The notes beneath the pieces are model-generated. The model saw nothing but the letters and a program-made list of their open reading frames with translations, had not been told where the DNA came from and did not search any database. DNA of 64,000 nt from Gorsachius magnificus. Taxonomy: Eukaryota; Chordata; Aves; Pelecaniformes; Ardeidae. Positions within the stretch are counted from its first letter, which is position 1; each line of letters opens with the position of its first letter. Below, in pieces: positions 1-12,481 of this stretch. A program made the position numbers and the translations under genes. Where the stretch lies: the NCBI GenBank assembly GCA_034008185.1, contig CM067085.1, positions 56,092,602 through 56,156,601 on the forward strand, given 5' to 3'.

Positions 1-22
1 AGATTTTTAAATTAATGTTTAG

Positions 23-3000
23 GTCTGAGTCTGTGGAAGGATTCTTATCTCCAAGTCGCTGTGGTAGTCGTAATGGAGAAAAAGATTGGGAAAATGCATC
101 TACAACTTCTTCAGTCGCCTCTGCTACAGAATACACAGGTCAGTGACAACAATATTCAGAAAAGTACCTGGCTATTAGTGGCTTTCTGCATGAAAAGTTT
201 CAATGTATCTTTACTTGGTTTCCTAAACCTTGATTGAGGATGCTTTCATAGAAATGTTATTTTCACCTCTTTTAAGATAGATGGTAATAATACAAGGTTA
301 AAATTTTAAATCCAAAATAAAAGTCCTGACTCAGTAGTATTTGTGATAACCAGAATAAACTGCAGTTAGGCTCAAAACAGCAAATGGGCTCACAGGTCAC
401 TGTGTCCTGCAGTAGTCCCTCCAGCAAGGCAAGAAGAGTTGAAATTTAAGCTCAATTTAGAACAGAGTTAGAAAAAGCAAAAAACAAATTGCAAAAGGAA
501 AAAAATGTGCTTAGTAACGTGAATTTAAATATTCTGCACCCTTTGTTTCCAGGCAGATCCTTTCTTGTTTATTAAAAACTTTAAAATCTGATTTCTAATG
601 CTTTATTATATTATGAATCAAATAATAACGGTATCTTCATCCCTTTTCTCCAAATAAACAGTGTGTGATGCTGCAAAGACCTTCCATCATCAGGACTATA
701 AAAGTTCCATTTTTGCCCACCCGATATCACTTTGTTTCATAAAGAGTAAAATAACGTTAGGTATTTTCAATAAACTTTTAGGGAGATCAGGTTTTATTGA
801 CGGGCCTGCATAGCTCTGTCTGTGCTGGTGAAGGTTTGTTTTGAAAATAATCTTATCTCCTTTCTGCTGAAATGAGTACAGTCTGGAAAGGCAAAGTGTT
901 CATTCTGAAAATTAGAAAGTACTTACGTGGTTTTGAACCATGAAACTTCAGTCAGTTTGTGCCACATGCATGTCAAATCAAATTACAGGAGGGACAGTGA
1001 GACTTTGCTTGGGTGGTCTCACTTTTCTCATTAAGACCCATAGTGTTGAAGATCATCTTTTAAAGATTATTGTGGAGAGCTTATTTTTAAATGAAGGAAT
1101 AAACAGTTCCTATGAATTGAACAGAAAACTTTTTTCACATGTTTTAATATCTTTACTCTTCAGTCAGATTTCATACAGCTTTTTTGTGTTGATTCTAGGC
1201 TTTTTTTTTCCCCAAAGCATAGGCAAACTGAGATTTAATCTTAAATTTAATTGTTAATTGATTGTATATTATGTTCCTTTCTCAGACTCAGAATTGGTAA
1301 TTACATGTTGGTTTTTTCAAATGGTCTTGATACAAGTATGCATATATTTCAGAACTTAAAACAGAGATGTCTCTTTCAACCAGATGAATCAAGTCTTTTT
1401 ACAGACAGAATAACCTGACAAGTGTCAGGCCAGATCTTTTACCCCTGTTTTTGGTTAAAACATGTCTGGAATTCCAAGGCGGACAGGCTACAGTTACTCT
1501 AAGCACTGCATCAGCTTCACTGTTATACCTCTCACCCTTGAAATCACAGGTGTAGATGAAGAAAAAGAAAGAATTTGCTCATTCCTGGGCGACTGAAAAT
1601 TTAGTTAGAAAATGCAAAATGTTGTTGTTCATAGAAAAAGTCCTCTGAGAGAAAATAATTTACCAAGGCTGCCAATAATAATGATTTAATAATGAAAGAC
1701 ATTTGTAAGCAAATTCAATAACAGCTGAAAGAACGACAGTTTACTTGTTTGTGAAATTTGTGGTCTCCAGCCTAATTCTATTTTATTCTTGGATTTGTAT
1801 TTTTATGCATGCAAAAGATCCATACCAGAAGTACTTCACAGCATTTAAAGAAACTCTTTGTTGGCTTATTGATTAACTTAGCTGATTTGTCATTCCTCCT
1901 CCACAGGACCAAAGCTTTTCAAAGAACCCAGTGCTAAATCCAATAAGTATATAATTCAGAATGCGCTGGCACATTGCTGCTTGGCTGGAAAAGTGAATGA
2001 AGGTCAAAAGAAAAAGATACTGGAGGTAAGGGTATTTTTCACCCAAAAGCATAAACACCCAAGTCAAACCACAGTCAGGCATTAGGAATACACTCAAGTA
2101 TAAATGGAAATATTGAAAGGAATCTTCTCAGGCTATGCCAGCTCTTGGGGAAAGGCTTGAGTAACTTCTGTGACTTGCTTGCTGCGTAGACAGAAAGGTT
2201 CTCTAGCCCTGCAGAAACAATAGCTGTGGCATTGTACATGCAGCACAGAAAGGTGGGTTAATTGACATGTTAATTAATAGTTACTGCGTGTTTAATGTGG
2301 GAGCTTCAATATGTAAACTTTTATCATTTGCTCACAAACTTGTTTTCCGTAACATGAAAAATGTCCGTCTTATACATACGGATCCTCAGTTTGGAACCTC
2401 TAGAACTAAAGCACAGCTCTCTTGTGAACAGAAAGAACTGAAGTACATCCCTCCTAGGCTTTTCTTCAGTTTCCAAGCAGTAGGGCAAATTCAGGACTTT
2501 CTACTAACAGAAAGGTGTCTTCCAGCCTTTTCTCTTATGCTGATAATAAAGCTTTCTGAAGATGCACAAATATTGTAAGGGATGTATTGCCAGTGTGTAG
2601 AACCAGTGTGTTTCCATGCAAAAAGAATAACGTGGAGTCTGAGGGTTGAGAGTAATGGGACTGTTCCTTTTACCAACTGTAACAAATTTGGCAGATTAAA
2701 TAGACTGAAGAACACAGATACTTGGAATCTGGATTTAATTCCTTTTCCAGAATAAATTTCACAACAGCATTTCTTGCCCTTTCTTCTCTTTGTAACTCTT
2801 CAGCATTCATGTCTAGATGCTGCCTTCTCTGTCTTTCCAGCTACTTTTTGGAAACAAGAAGTGAGAAATCAAGATAGCCTCTTTCAGTTCAAGTAACTGG
2901 GAGCATAATAATCCCCAGAAATCCCAGGAAAGAACAGCTGTAAAAAGGTCATGCTTAACTCTAGGATGCAGTACATGTCACTTGGTCGAAGCTGTACGTG

Positions 3001-3813
3001 TGCGGGGCACGTGACCCATAGAAGTTGTGTTGGGTGGTATAGGAGTCTGAAGATTTCAGCTCATAAAGAACCTTTGCTTAATACACTTCGACTGACTTTA
3101 TGGTTTGACCAAACTTGAATGGATTTAAGGATGACCAAAACCCCATTTTAGCACTGTTCCCAAACTTGCAACCATTAGATTTGCTTGATGAAATGGATAA
3201 AAGAATTTTTATTTGGTCTACCAAAAATTTGTTAGGATGTCTGTTCTTGAGGTAAACTAAACAAGTATAGCAGAAATTGTCTAGATAAATAAGGTTTTGC
3301 TTGAGAAAGCTACCTTAACAAAACCCAGAGAGGTGAAGCTTAGCAAAATCTAATGATTGAAAATAAGGTCTTTTAGTAGACAGAGTTAGACATAAGTTTC
3401 AGCTCTGGTAGAAGACAAATTTTAAATGACGATCCAATGATTTTGAATGTTTTCTAACTACAATGTGAAATTCATATTGTGAATCTTTTTCTTTCTTTCT
3501 TTTAAAGGAAATGGAAAAATCCGATGCCAATAATTTCTTAATCTTGTTCCGGGATTCAGGCTGCCAGTTCAGATCTCTGTATACATACTGCCCTGATACT
3601 GAAGAAATCAATAAATTAACGGGAATAGGTCCCAAATCTATCACAAAGAAAATGATAGAGGGACTGTATAAATACAACTCTGACAGGAAGCAGTTTAGCC
3701 ACATACCTGCTAAAACTTTGTCTGCCAGCGTTGATGCAATTACCATTCACAGCCATTTGTGGCAAACCAAGAGACCAGTAACTCCTAAGAAACTGTTACC
3801 CACCAAGGCATAG
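23..3813 (+). CDS. CAMSAP2: CAMSAP2 (calmodulin-regulated spectrin-associated protein 2), 3' partial: last three coding exons
   Basis: The protein binds and stabilises free microtubule minus ends. Three coding exons join in frame: 23..138, 1907..2025 and 3508..3813 (stop TAG 3811-3813), giving the last ~180 residues. The first exon encodes a Ser/Thr-rich linker (SESVEGFLSPSRCGS). The second and third encode most of the C-terminal CKK domain, with the runs NALAHCCLAG, NFLILFRDSGCQFRSLYTY and GPKSITKKMIEGLYKYNSDR. The protein ends KRPVTPKKLLPTKA. This tail and the exact CKK wording point to CAMSAP2 rather than CAMSAP1 or CAMSAP3. All junctions are GT/AG, with acceptors at 1906 and 3507 and donors at 139 and 2026. 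Exon phases are 1, 0 and end. The upstream part, including the CH domain and coiled coils, lies left of the window. WDR47 follows on the same strand. Paralogue choice is from memory of the family, but the match is strong. Confidence 0.95.
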
Positions 3814-6785
3814 TAGATGGGGAAAAAAAATTTGCTTCAGACAATTACGATTAACTTGCACTTCATCTTTACTGCCTATAGGAAATAGATTTCTAGTTGC
3901 CAACAAGACTCTTAGAACTTAAAACTGGACACCAGGTTTTATTACCATGTCCAACTGGAATGTAAACACAGTGTTTAGGAGTGCAGAAGATGATCGCTTA
4001 GGTGAATAATTATGAGTGATTACAGAAATGTTTGACTTGTGTGGAGATTTGTATGTGCTAATACAATATATAGAGTATATTTGCTCTGTATTTTGATTAG
4101 ATACACTGAAGCACTGAATGTTCCTCCTTAGTGACTCAAACTACATTTTTTATATCTGTTGCCTTATATGTTTGTATTTGTGCTTGTCTTGAAATATTTT
4201 TTTTCTTTCACTAAAGAAATACTTCTTAATATTCTCAATACCATTGAACTTTGCATACTGACTTACAGTAAAGACTAAATGATATGTTGTATGTCACTGA
4301 AGAACAGCTGAACAGGTCTGTTCTGCAAGATCCTTGTTGTGTGCTGTAACAAAATTGAGATTCATTCCCCTGAGTATTTATAATTCTTTTTCAATTAAAC
4401 AGTAAAGGAAAAACCTTTGAGCTGCTTGAAGTTTCCTTCAAACGAATTATTTAACAACTCAGGGTATAGTTAGGTGATGCAATTATTCCTCTTTCAGTAA
4501 GTTACCATCTGAGGTGTAATGACTGACCATGTGCATGTTCATAACACCATTAAAAGGCAAAGTAAAAAGATTTGGTAGACCTCTAAAACAGCTTAAGCAA
4601 AATGTGCATTATTTTGCATTGTTCCAGTCGAAGAGCGAGCACATGGTCAGGTACTGCTTCTCCGAGGAAGGAATAGGAACTTGTGAAACGTTCAGAACTA
4701 GATCCCTGATGCTTGCCTGACAGAACACTAAAAATATTCAGAAGAATCACAGAATTAACTAAGTTACAGATCTTTCAGCAGTCGTGTATCTAATTCCCAT
4801 TGATTTTAAGATCCAGGCCACTGTCTGTTCTTCCTGCCTTCAGATCTGCCAGCTCAGACTTAAATGGATTTTCTAGGGAATAGAAATCTGATGCGAATTT
4901 TTAGTGTGTCTTAGTAAATTGTTTTCTCGACATGATCTAACAGATGATGTCCTGTGACACTTAGCAATTTTAAATACATATGGCAAAAAAGCCTAAATGA
5001 CATTTCAATAAATTTATGATATGACCATTTACAAAAACAAACTCTAGGCATATTTCAGTATTATTTATAAAGGGCTGCATTTTATTTCAAAACAGTGTTT
5101 GATTATTTTATAGATCACTATTCTGTTTCAGTGTTTGTTTCTCTTATAATTTGCTTTTAACATAGCACTGTTCTGAAAAAAAAAAAAAAAAAAAAAAAAG
5201 AAACTACAAACTTGAAGCCTCCCCTAAATCTGTGGCTATTTTGATAATGTACACCAGAGGATTTGTTGGGGGAAAAAAAAATCTCATTCTCAGGAAAAGA
5301 CTTGAATGATTTGTGATTCTGTTCTGTTTCAGTGTTGTGACAACTACATTAACATAAGACAGTGTTGTGCTATAAGTATGTAGTCCATTCTGTTTCATGG
5401 GGAGACTAAAACTATGTTCATATTTCTCTCATTAAACTGCTTTGAGAGAAACTATGCCTCACTACTACGATGTGCTCATGTACTTATAGAAAAGATGCAC
5501 AGGAATGAGATGTCATTAAGCAGTCTAGAACAGTACTTTTTTTAAATTATTATAAGGCCTTAGGCATCAATGCATCTGGGTTATAAACACTTTCTCAAAA
5601 ATGCTGTCAGTTTTACTGTAATTTATGTTCTTATATTTATGTATATTTGTTAAAACTGTAAAAAAAAAAAAACACTTTAAAATACATGTTTAATATGTAC
5701 GTGGCTCAAAACTATTTGTGGTTAGCTGATTCCTACTGTTTGCATGTATATCACCAGGATATGTAACTCTTATATTTCAAGTGTATACATATTGTGTATA
5801 TAGGATATAAATAATATTAAAAAAGGGGAAAGAGGGTTTGCACATTCTGCCTGTTAGACAGTTCCTACCAATACCATTGTAGGAACATCCTGAATAACAA
5901 TATGAAACTGTGTATAATATACAGTGATTCAAGAAACCAGGAGGCTGGAAGTAACTGATACGCGTGTGGTGAATAACTTCAAGAGAAGTTTTATCATGGG
6001 AGGCTTTTTATTTCTAAAATCTGCACTATGATTTAAATGAAGATTTGCAACACCATAAAGACACCACGCATCAATCTAATTAAAGTGAGCTTAAATACAT
6101 GACAGGAATTCTTTTGAGTCATTTTAAATATATCTGAATGTATTATGAAATTTACATTTGTCAACAGGTTACAGGTTTGTGCAATGTCTAAAAGTAGAAT
6201 GTGAATAATGCAGTTAAAAATTCCATTGCTCGCAGTATAAAGTTTTACTTAATACAGGAAAAGTAAAGCTAGATATGCTTTTCCTTTTTAAGCCTGCGAA
6301 TTTTCTAATTAAGGATTTTGGTTGGGATCATTTTAAAAAAAAAAAAATAAAAAAAAAAAAAAAAAAGGAAGCTTTCCATAAAGGCCAGTATTTATCACTG
6401 ACCTTTTCAGAACACACTGGTGCTTTCATCAGGGGTATTATTATTGTTGCTACGACTGAATTGCCAAACTCTTGTCTTAGTTTTTGGAGCAAAATTTCAT
6501 ATTCTAACAGTCATAATAGCTACTGAAATTTTTTTTTTTTTAAATGTTAGTATGACTGTTAGCTTTTATTATTTGGCTGTTTAAAGCCAAATTCAGCTAT
6601 TTAATTATGATTTAATGGGCACTGTTGAAAAATGTACAGTGTATTGTGTGCTTACTTGTCCACTTCTATGGAGCATAGCTTCCATATTTTTTCAAATGCT
6701 GTGCTGTAAAATATTGTCATTGCTACTTATGTGGTACAGTGTAGTTTTTTCCTTTCATTTAAATAAAAGCATGGCACCAAAAGTA
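3814..6785 (+). other. CAMSAP2: CAMSAP2 3' untranslated region
   Basis: This AT-rich stretch after the CAMSAP2 stop contains no further exon. The best distal poly(A) signal is AATAAA at 6762-6767, so the mRNA probably ends near 6785. An ATTAAA at about 4395 could serve a short isoform. It holds a 24-A run (5176-5199) and an interrupted A-rich run (about 6336-6366), both able to cause internal oligo-dT priming. The end point is inferred from the signal, not from transcripts. Confidence 0.65.
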
Positions 6786-9700
6786 CATTTTTGTTTTCTT
6801 GCTTACATCTAAGTATAAACTGAAACTATAAAAAGTGCACATTAATGTTTAATCTTGTTTCTTCTTGTATTTCGGCAACAAAGAAATTGTAGGAAATATG
6901 CACCATTTTTATTTCCCCTTTTGTTCCCCATTGTTTATCTTACTTTCATGTGTAATTTAGCTTTCTGATGTTATCAGAGGGAGGCTATTGAAGAGGTGGG
7001 CTTCTCATTTCATTCTTGAGGACAACATGGTATTACCCTGCTCTCTTCAAAAGTGAGTTTCACAATTGCAAGTCAACTGATAAGCCCCTGTACTCTGCTT
7101 AGCTTCCACTGTTCCAAAGCCACAGAAACTTTCTGCTTGGCGTAATAGGATTGCTCCAGATGAGAAGGTTGTCAAGGTGAGCTGAAGTCTTATCTTCATC
7201 AAGACAGCTAATAAAAAATACGACTTTTAGTGAAGTAACTTGTACTTGTTAGTGGTGCAATCTTGAATAGAAATAGTATCTAAAAAAATAAGGTCTGTCT
7301 TCCAGATTTGTAAATTATCAATTTTTTCCAGTCCAAATCATGCCTTTTTTAGGGATTTTGTGTTGTCCTGCTGGGTCGCAGAGCCAGAGCAAGGACTTGC
7401 TGAAAGGGGACATGACATCACCGCCCTGTCAACAGGCAGACTGAATTGTTGGGCTGACTTGCGGAGATAACAAACATGCACAGCATCTTTATTCATTTAT
7501 AAGCAGTTTGTTTTTAAAAGCAAGCTATTCCATGTAGGAAAAAAAGATGCGAAGTGTGTTTGTGTATGCACCCATACAAATGTGCAGATAAATGCACATA
7601 TACTTTCAGACTTACTTGCTTACAGACAGATGCCAAAAGAAATACGCTTTATTTAGACAACCACGGCAAAGAGTCAAATATGGTAGTGAAGTTCCTCTAG
7701 CTTATTTCCTTCTAGCAGGAAAGAAAAGCAGCTACCTGGTCTGTTTTACACTCGGACCTACTGGTCTTCGTAAGAGGTGGGGAAGCAATATACAACATAC
7801 ACATTTAAGAGCTCAGTACAAACTCTTTGGGAGATAGAGTTCTTAACACAAAGCTTTTTATCAAATTTCTGAATTCAGCGATAACACTTCTGGATGCTAG
7901 ATGGAGCTGCCTCTGATCAGAAAAAGCTAATAACGGATTTCGAGAAAGGACAGAAAGCAGTAGAAAGAGTCAAGCATTCCACTGAAAAATGTTATTTAAA
8001 ATTTTCTTCCAACTCTTATTCAACATTATGAGCAGCTGGATGTATAAAATACATAGGAGTAAGTAATTCATTATCCGTTGACAAATTTGTTAATCAAGAG
8101 ACTGAATTTTCTTCACGTAAGATGTGTTTAAGCTTTCAGTTAATGGTATGTGAGCTTTATGGAGACATACAAAGTAATATCTATAGGCGTTTTTATGTCA
8201 CTATTAATCTGTTAATGGAGCTTTGCAGAAAGACTAAAAGCTCGTATGAAGCTTTCCATCAAGGCAGCTCTGTCTTATCCTTTCCACCTCATCAGTGATG
8301 TAAATGCCTGCATTACAAGACCTGGCAAGGCCCCACAAGCCTGCAATTATTTAAATTACCTGAAGCCAGATTATACTTTGGCTCAGTATTTTTCTTGTTT
8401 AAGCTACCTGAAACTGGAGCTACGATGCTGACGTAAACAATTCTGCTATAGATTACGCAAGAATTTTGCTGAGTTGTCACCCCAAAGTTCTGGAAATCCT
8501 TTCCTGAAATGAGCAAAATGTTTCCAGAAGTAAAGTTTAAAAGAGAAATTTTTTTGCAACTTTTTACAAGGTCATGTAGACATGATATGAAATGTAAAGA
8601 GTTGAATGGGTCTGTTAAAATGACTGAAAATCAGGGGACTGGCCCATTTTTTTGGTGACAGCACAAAGATGCTTTGTGCAAACTGCTGGACGCCACTGGC
8701 AGACCTTGTGCGAGGTTAGCACTGGGGAGTAATTCTCCGAATGTATCCAGCCCTGCTGACATTGTCTGCGGCCACCTGCAGCATCTGTAAAGCAGTCGCA
8801 CAATTACTATTTTCTTTTCTGAGGCATTCCAAGAACAGACTGCAGTCTTGTCACTGAGCAATGCAGAACTCCTCCTCTACTAATCCTGATTTTCAGGCTC
8901 TCCAAACCCCACACCCAACAGCTTTGCTATTCATGGGAGTTACCCTCTTTGCAAGAATGACTGGGGAGTTCAAGGCAAGCCGAGACCACCCCAAAGATGT
9001 CTTTCTACCCCTGAGTAAAAAGTTACCAACAACCAGAGAACGGGGTCTTCCGTCTGCCCTTTTCCAAAAGGATGCTCCTCTGTATCCTCACCAAATATTT
9101 CAGAGTAGTACAATTGCCCGCCAAAGCGGGTGCATCAAGTCATGCTACCTTTTCTTCCACACCTCTTCCCAAGGATGGATACTTGGTCTGTGAAATCTCT
9201 TTCCAGACTCGTAGCAATTTGCTACTTCCTTGTGAAAGGCCTGACATTCTCAGCAGGAAACAGCATAATTTTAAATTCAGAATTTGCTCTTCCTTTTGGG
9301 TCTATAACTGGGGAGAAGCTTGACCTTTCTTTCATCCCGCAACTCTTGCCCTCCAGAGATACAGTCTCACAGATTTGATCTCAGGACCTCCACTGAAAAC
9401 AAAGCTATTGCAGAAAAGATAGGTAAACCACAGTAACGCCGTTGTGAAATCAAGATTAAATTTGAAAGCGTATGTGTGTTTACCTAGTGTTTTGTAGATA
9501 AAAGCTTAAAACGGACTTTTCTCATCCAAGAGTATGTTCAGCAAAATTATGCCCACAGCTTTGTTTAGTCAATTAAATTAAAGTCGTCTTGTTTTTCTGC
9601 ACTCCCTCTGATTTATCATCTCTATTACACCATGTGTATTGGGAAACAGTTTCATTTCTATAATTACATTTTCTATTAATCAGTGCCTCCAAAGGCAACT

Positions 9701-10689
9701 AACCAACAAGTGATAGCCTTATAAGTAAATGGAAGGATTCTGTGTTTTACTAGCGAACTCAGCGTTCTGGGATGCGATGCTGGGACTTGAGTGTTGCATC
9801 AGGTTCCATGTTCCTTGCTCTCTTCCCTGGCAGAGTCACTGCTGTGCAGCCAGGTGGCACGCCTCGCTGGACAGCCTTCGGGACGCTTCTCTCTACTCCT
9901 TTTCAGAAAAAAAGAGAGAGACAGAGAGAGAAAAAACAACATTATGATTCCCCTCTGCCCTTTAGCTGATCCTCAGCAAAACAGTTTGCAAGCAGACTCG
10001 AACTCACCGTGGTTCTTAACATTTTTAACCATCAGCTTGACAAGAGAATCCAGTTCAGCTTCAGCTAAATCCCAGACAGCCTTCCCTGGACCTCTGATAC
10101 ACGTCACACACACACTCATGCATAATTAAAAAAGAAAAAAAAAATTAAAAATCCGGTCTCTGCTACATCTTTTGTCAGAAAATTGTCACCATCTCTGTTT
10201 TGACAAGGCCTGCCAATGCGCTGTGGTATACGCACAGGGGTTTTGTCCAAGTGCTATACTGTCATTTTAACATGAGTTTCTGTATCTCATCTCACAGCTA
10301 TATTTAAACACAGAGAAAGCTTATTAACTGTTTGCCATGATAGCTCTGAGATGCCATAATCTTCTGACAACTACAAAAGTGCAATAAACGTAAGCAAATG
10401 TCAAATTACATCTAAATACATCTCCATAAAATACGTGCATAACGTATATACGTTAAGTTTTCTGTAAAGAGTGCATTCTTTTTTCAACTGTCTCGAGTGG
10501 AAAAACAGCAAAAAGCACACGGAAGAAACCCAAGGCTGGCCTGAAATGTGGCAGCACCGCCTGCGGTAATTAAAGGTGCTGCCAACAAGCCATACGCCTC
10601 CGCCGCATGAGCAAAGGAAATACGGTGGTGGCAGAGCGTGGCGGCAGGCTGGCAACCCTCATCCGAAGGGGAGGAAAGTGCATCTGCTC
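6786..10689. other. Intergenic region between CAMSAP2 and WDR47; nothing recognised
   Basis: Open frames here are short, without splice support or recognisable protein content. No tRNA, CR1 or LTR signature was seen. A short GA-rich stretch lies at about 9906-9937. The stretch is moderately AT-rich until the CpG island begins near 10.69 kb. Confidence 0.5.
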
Positions 10690-11745
10690 TGGATCTGTCA
10701 GGTGATTTTGGGGGGCACCTCAGGAGACGCTGGAGCTGTAAGATAACAGCGCGCGGGCACCTGACGTCTCGGTGACACAGTTTTCACGACAGCACCTGGA
10801 AGGCAGCGCCGAGGGGCGGGGCGGGGCGGGCGGCTGGCTGGCCAAGCCGGCCCCACAGCCCTCTGAGGGGCCCGGGGCACACGGCCCGGCCGCCCCGCGG
10901 GAACAGCTCTTTGCGGGGGGGGCTCTGAATTATTCATAAATTGTTCTCACAGCACCCCTCCCCCTTAGAAAGCCGCTCCCTGCCCACCGAGACAGGGCCC
11001 GGCCCCGCCCGCGGGGGAGGCGCCGGGCGCCTGGGAAAGCGGCGGGCGGGCGGGCGGAGGAGCCTTGCGCCGCTCCCCCGGGACAGGTCCGGAGCCGCCG
11101 CGGAGTTTCGCGGGAGGGCGCGGGACCCCGCTACCGGGGCGGCAGCTGCGGCCGCGCCGGCCCGCCCGGCGGCCGCCACCATCTGTCCCTCCCGCCCCCG
11201 CGGCGCGGGTGACGCCCAGCCGGGCCGCCCCGCCCCTGTCGCTTTCCTCTCAGGCAGCGGCGCGGGCACCCCGCCCCGGCGCGGGGAGGGTCCGGGGGGG
11301 CCGCGCCGCGGAGGGGCCGGGCTGACCGCGCGGGGCGGCGGGGCAGGGGCCGGGGCCGCGGCCGCCGCCTGGCGAGGTGGCGGCTGCTCGGCGGCCTCGC
11401 CGGCTGTGGGGCCGCCCACCTCCGCGCCCTGTCCCTGGCGGGCGGCACAGCCGCGCTGCGCGGGGTCCGCCGCCGCTCCCCGCGCCGAGGGGAGCATCGC
11501 CCCGGCTGCCGGCGCGGCGTCTCGAGCGGCGGCGACGCCCGACCGCCGCCGTCCCTTTGTTGTGGCATCCGCGGGCGGGCCGGGCCAGCCTGGCCGCGGT
11601 GGCCGGCGCGGTGCGTGCCCGGGCCCCGGCCCCGGGGCGGGCGAGGCGGCGGGCGCGGGGTGCGCCCCGTCTGCGGGGCCGCTTCAAAGGAGCGGCGGCT
11701 CCGCTGCGGCCCTGCCTGCTGCTGGTGCTGAGTTGACATTCCCGA
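10690..11745 (+). promoter_or_regulatory. WDR47: CpG island, inferred WDR47 promoter and non-coding first exon
   Basis: About 1 kb is very GC-rich with dense CpG, and it has a sharp change to AT-rich DNA on both sides. It contains many GGGCGG/CCGCCC-type boxes. It is the only island upstream of the WDR47 ATG at 17288, whose exon opens with a splice acceptor (AG at 17277-17278), so a non-coding 5' exon must lie upstream and this is the obvious site. I could not fix the transcription start or the first donor; several GGT-type donors exist (for example near 11610). Long open frames in both strands are a GC artefact. Divergent transcription is possible but unproved. Confidence 0.75.
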
Positions 11746-12449
11746 AATGCTAATTCAGGCTCGGCGCTGTGTAACTAAACGGTGCGGTCGTTTTGAACCC
11801 TTTCGCCAGCGGAGGTGGATTTCGTGTGGAATCGCACGTGAAGGGGGAAAAAAAAAAAAAAAAAAAAAAAGGAAAAAAATTGGAGCAAGTGCAGGCTTTT
11901 TAGCCAAAATGCATTCGTTTCTAGTCTCTGTAACTTGTTTGGGGGTTTTATTTTTCCGCATTCGATTTTTCCCTCTAATATGGAAGTATTGCATAATTTA
12001 ATGTCACCTTTTTGGCATTCATGATGCAGAATGCTCTGGGTAAAGAGCGTGCATGTTGTTAACAGGGACCGATGAATATCAAGAGCTCTGCCGGTCACCT
12101 CCAAAGCTTGGTGAGATAAGGATTACTGTGATGGCTCTAAAGCAACAGCTGATCTAAGCAGGGTAAAAAAATGGATTACTAGAGGGTAAGCCAGTGAAAA
12201 AATCTGTGTGAGGAAGAAAAGGCTAGTATGTAAGAGGGCACTTACTTGCTGTGCATTGGAGTAGAAAAAGGTTTCAGTCATGGAGTTCAACAGTACAAAG
12301 TTTGGTGAAGGCTTTTTAATAAAGGCTTAATGTGTTCAATGTAGTTAATTTGAAAGAATGAATCCTGCAATCTCTTAGGGTAAAATGGGTGTCAGTGAGT
12401 TGCACTAACTGTTGAGGGAATCAACTGTAATAAAAAAAATGGCCTATAG

Positions 12450-12481
<32 letters not shown>

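Noticed and set aside
8246..10129. Cluster of 60-110 codon frames in the intergenic region
   Set aside because: They overlap each other in different frames, lack splice signals and do not resemble known proteins.
10934..11753. Long overlapping open frames on both strands (up to 270 codons)
   Set aside because: They lie wholly in a CpG island where stop codons are rare. The predicted peptides are Ala/Arg/Gly/Pro-rich low complexity and several frames are open at once.
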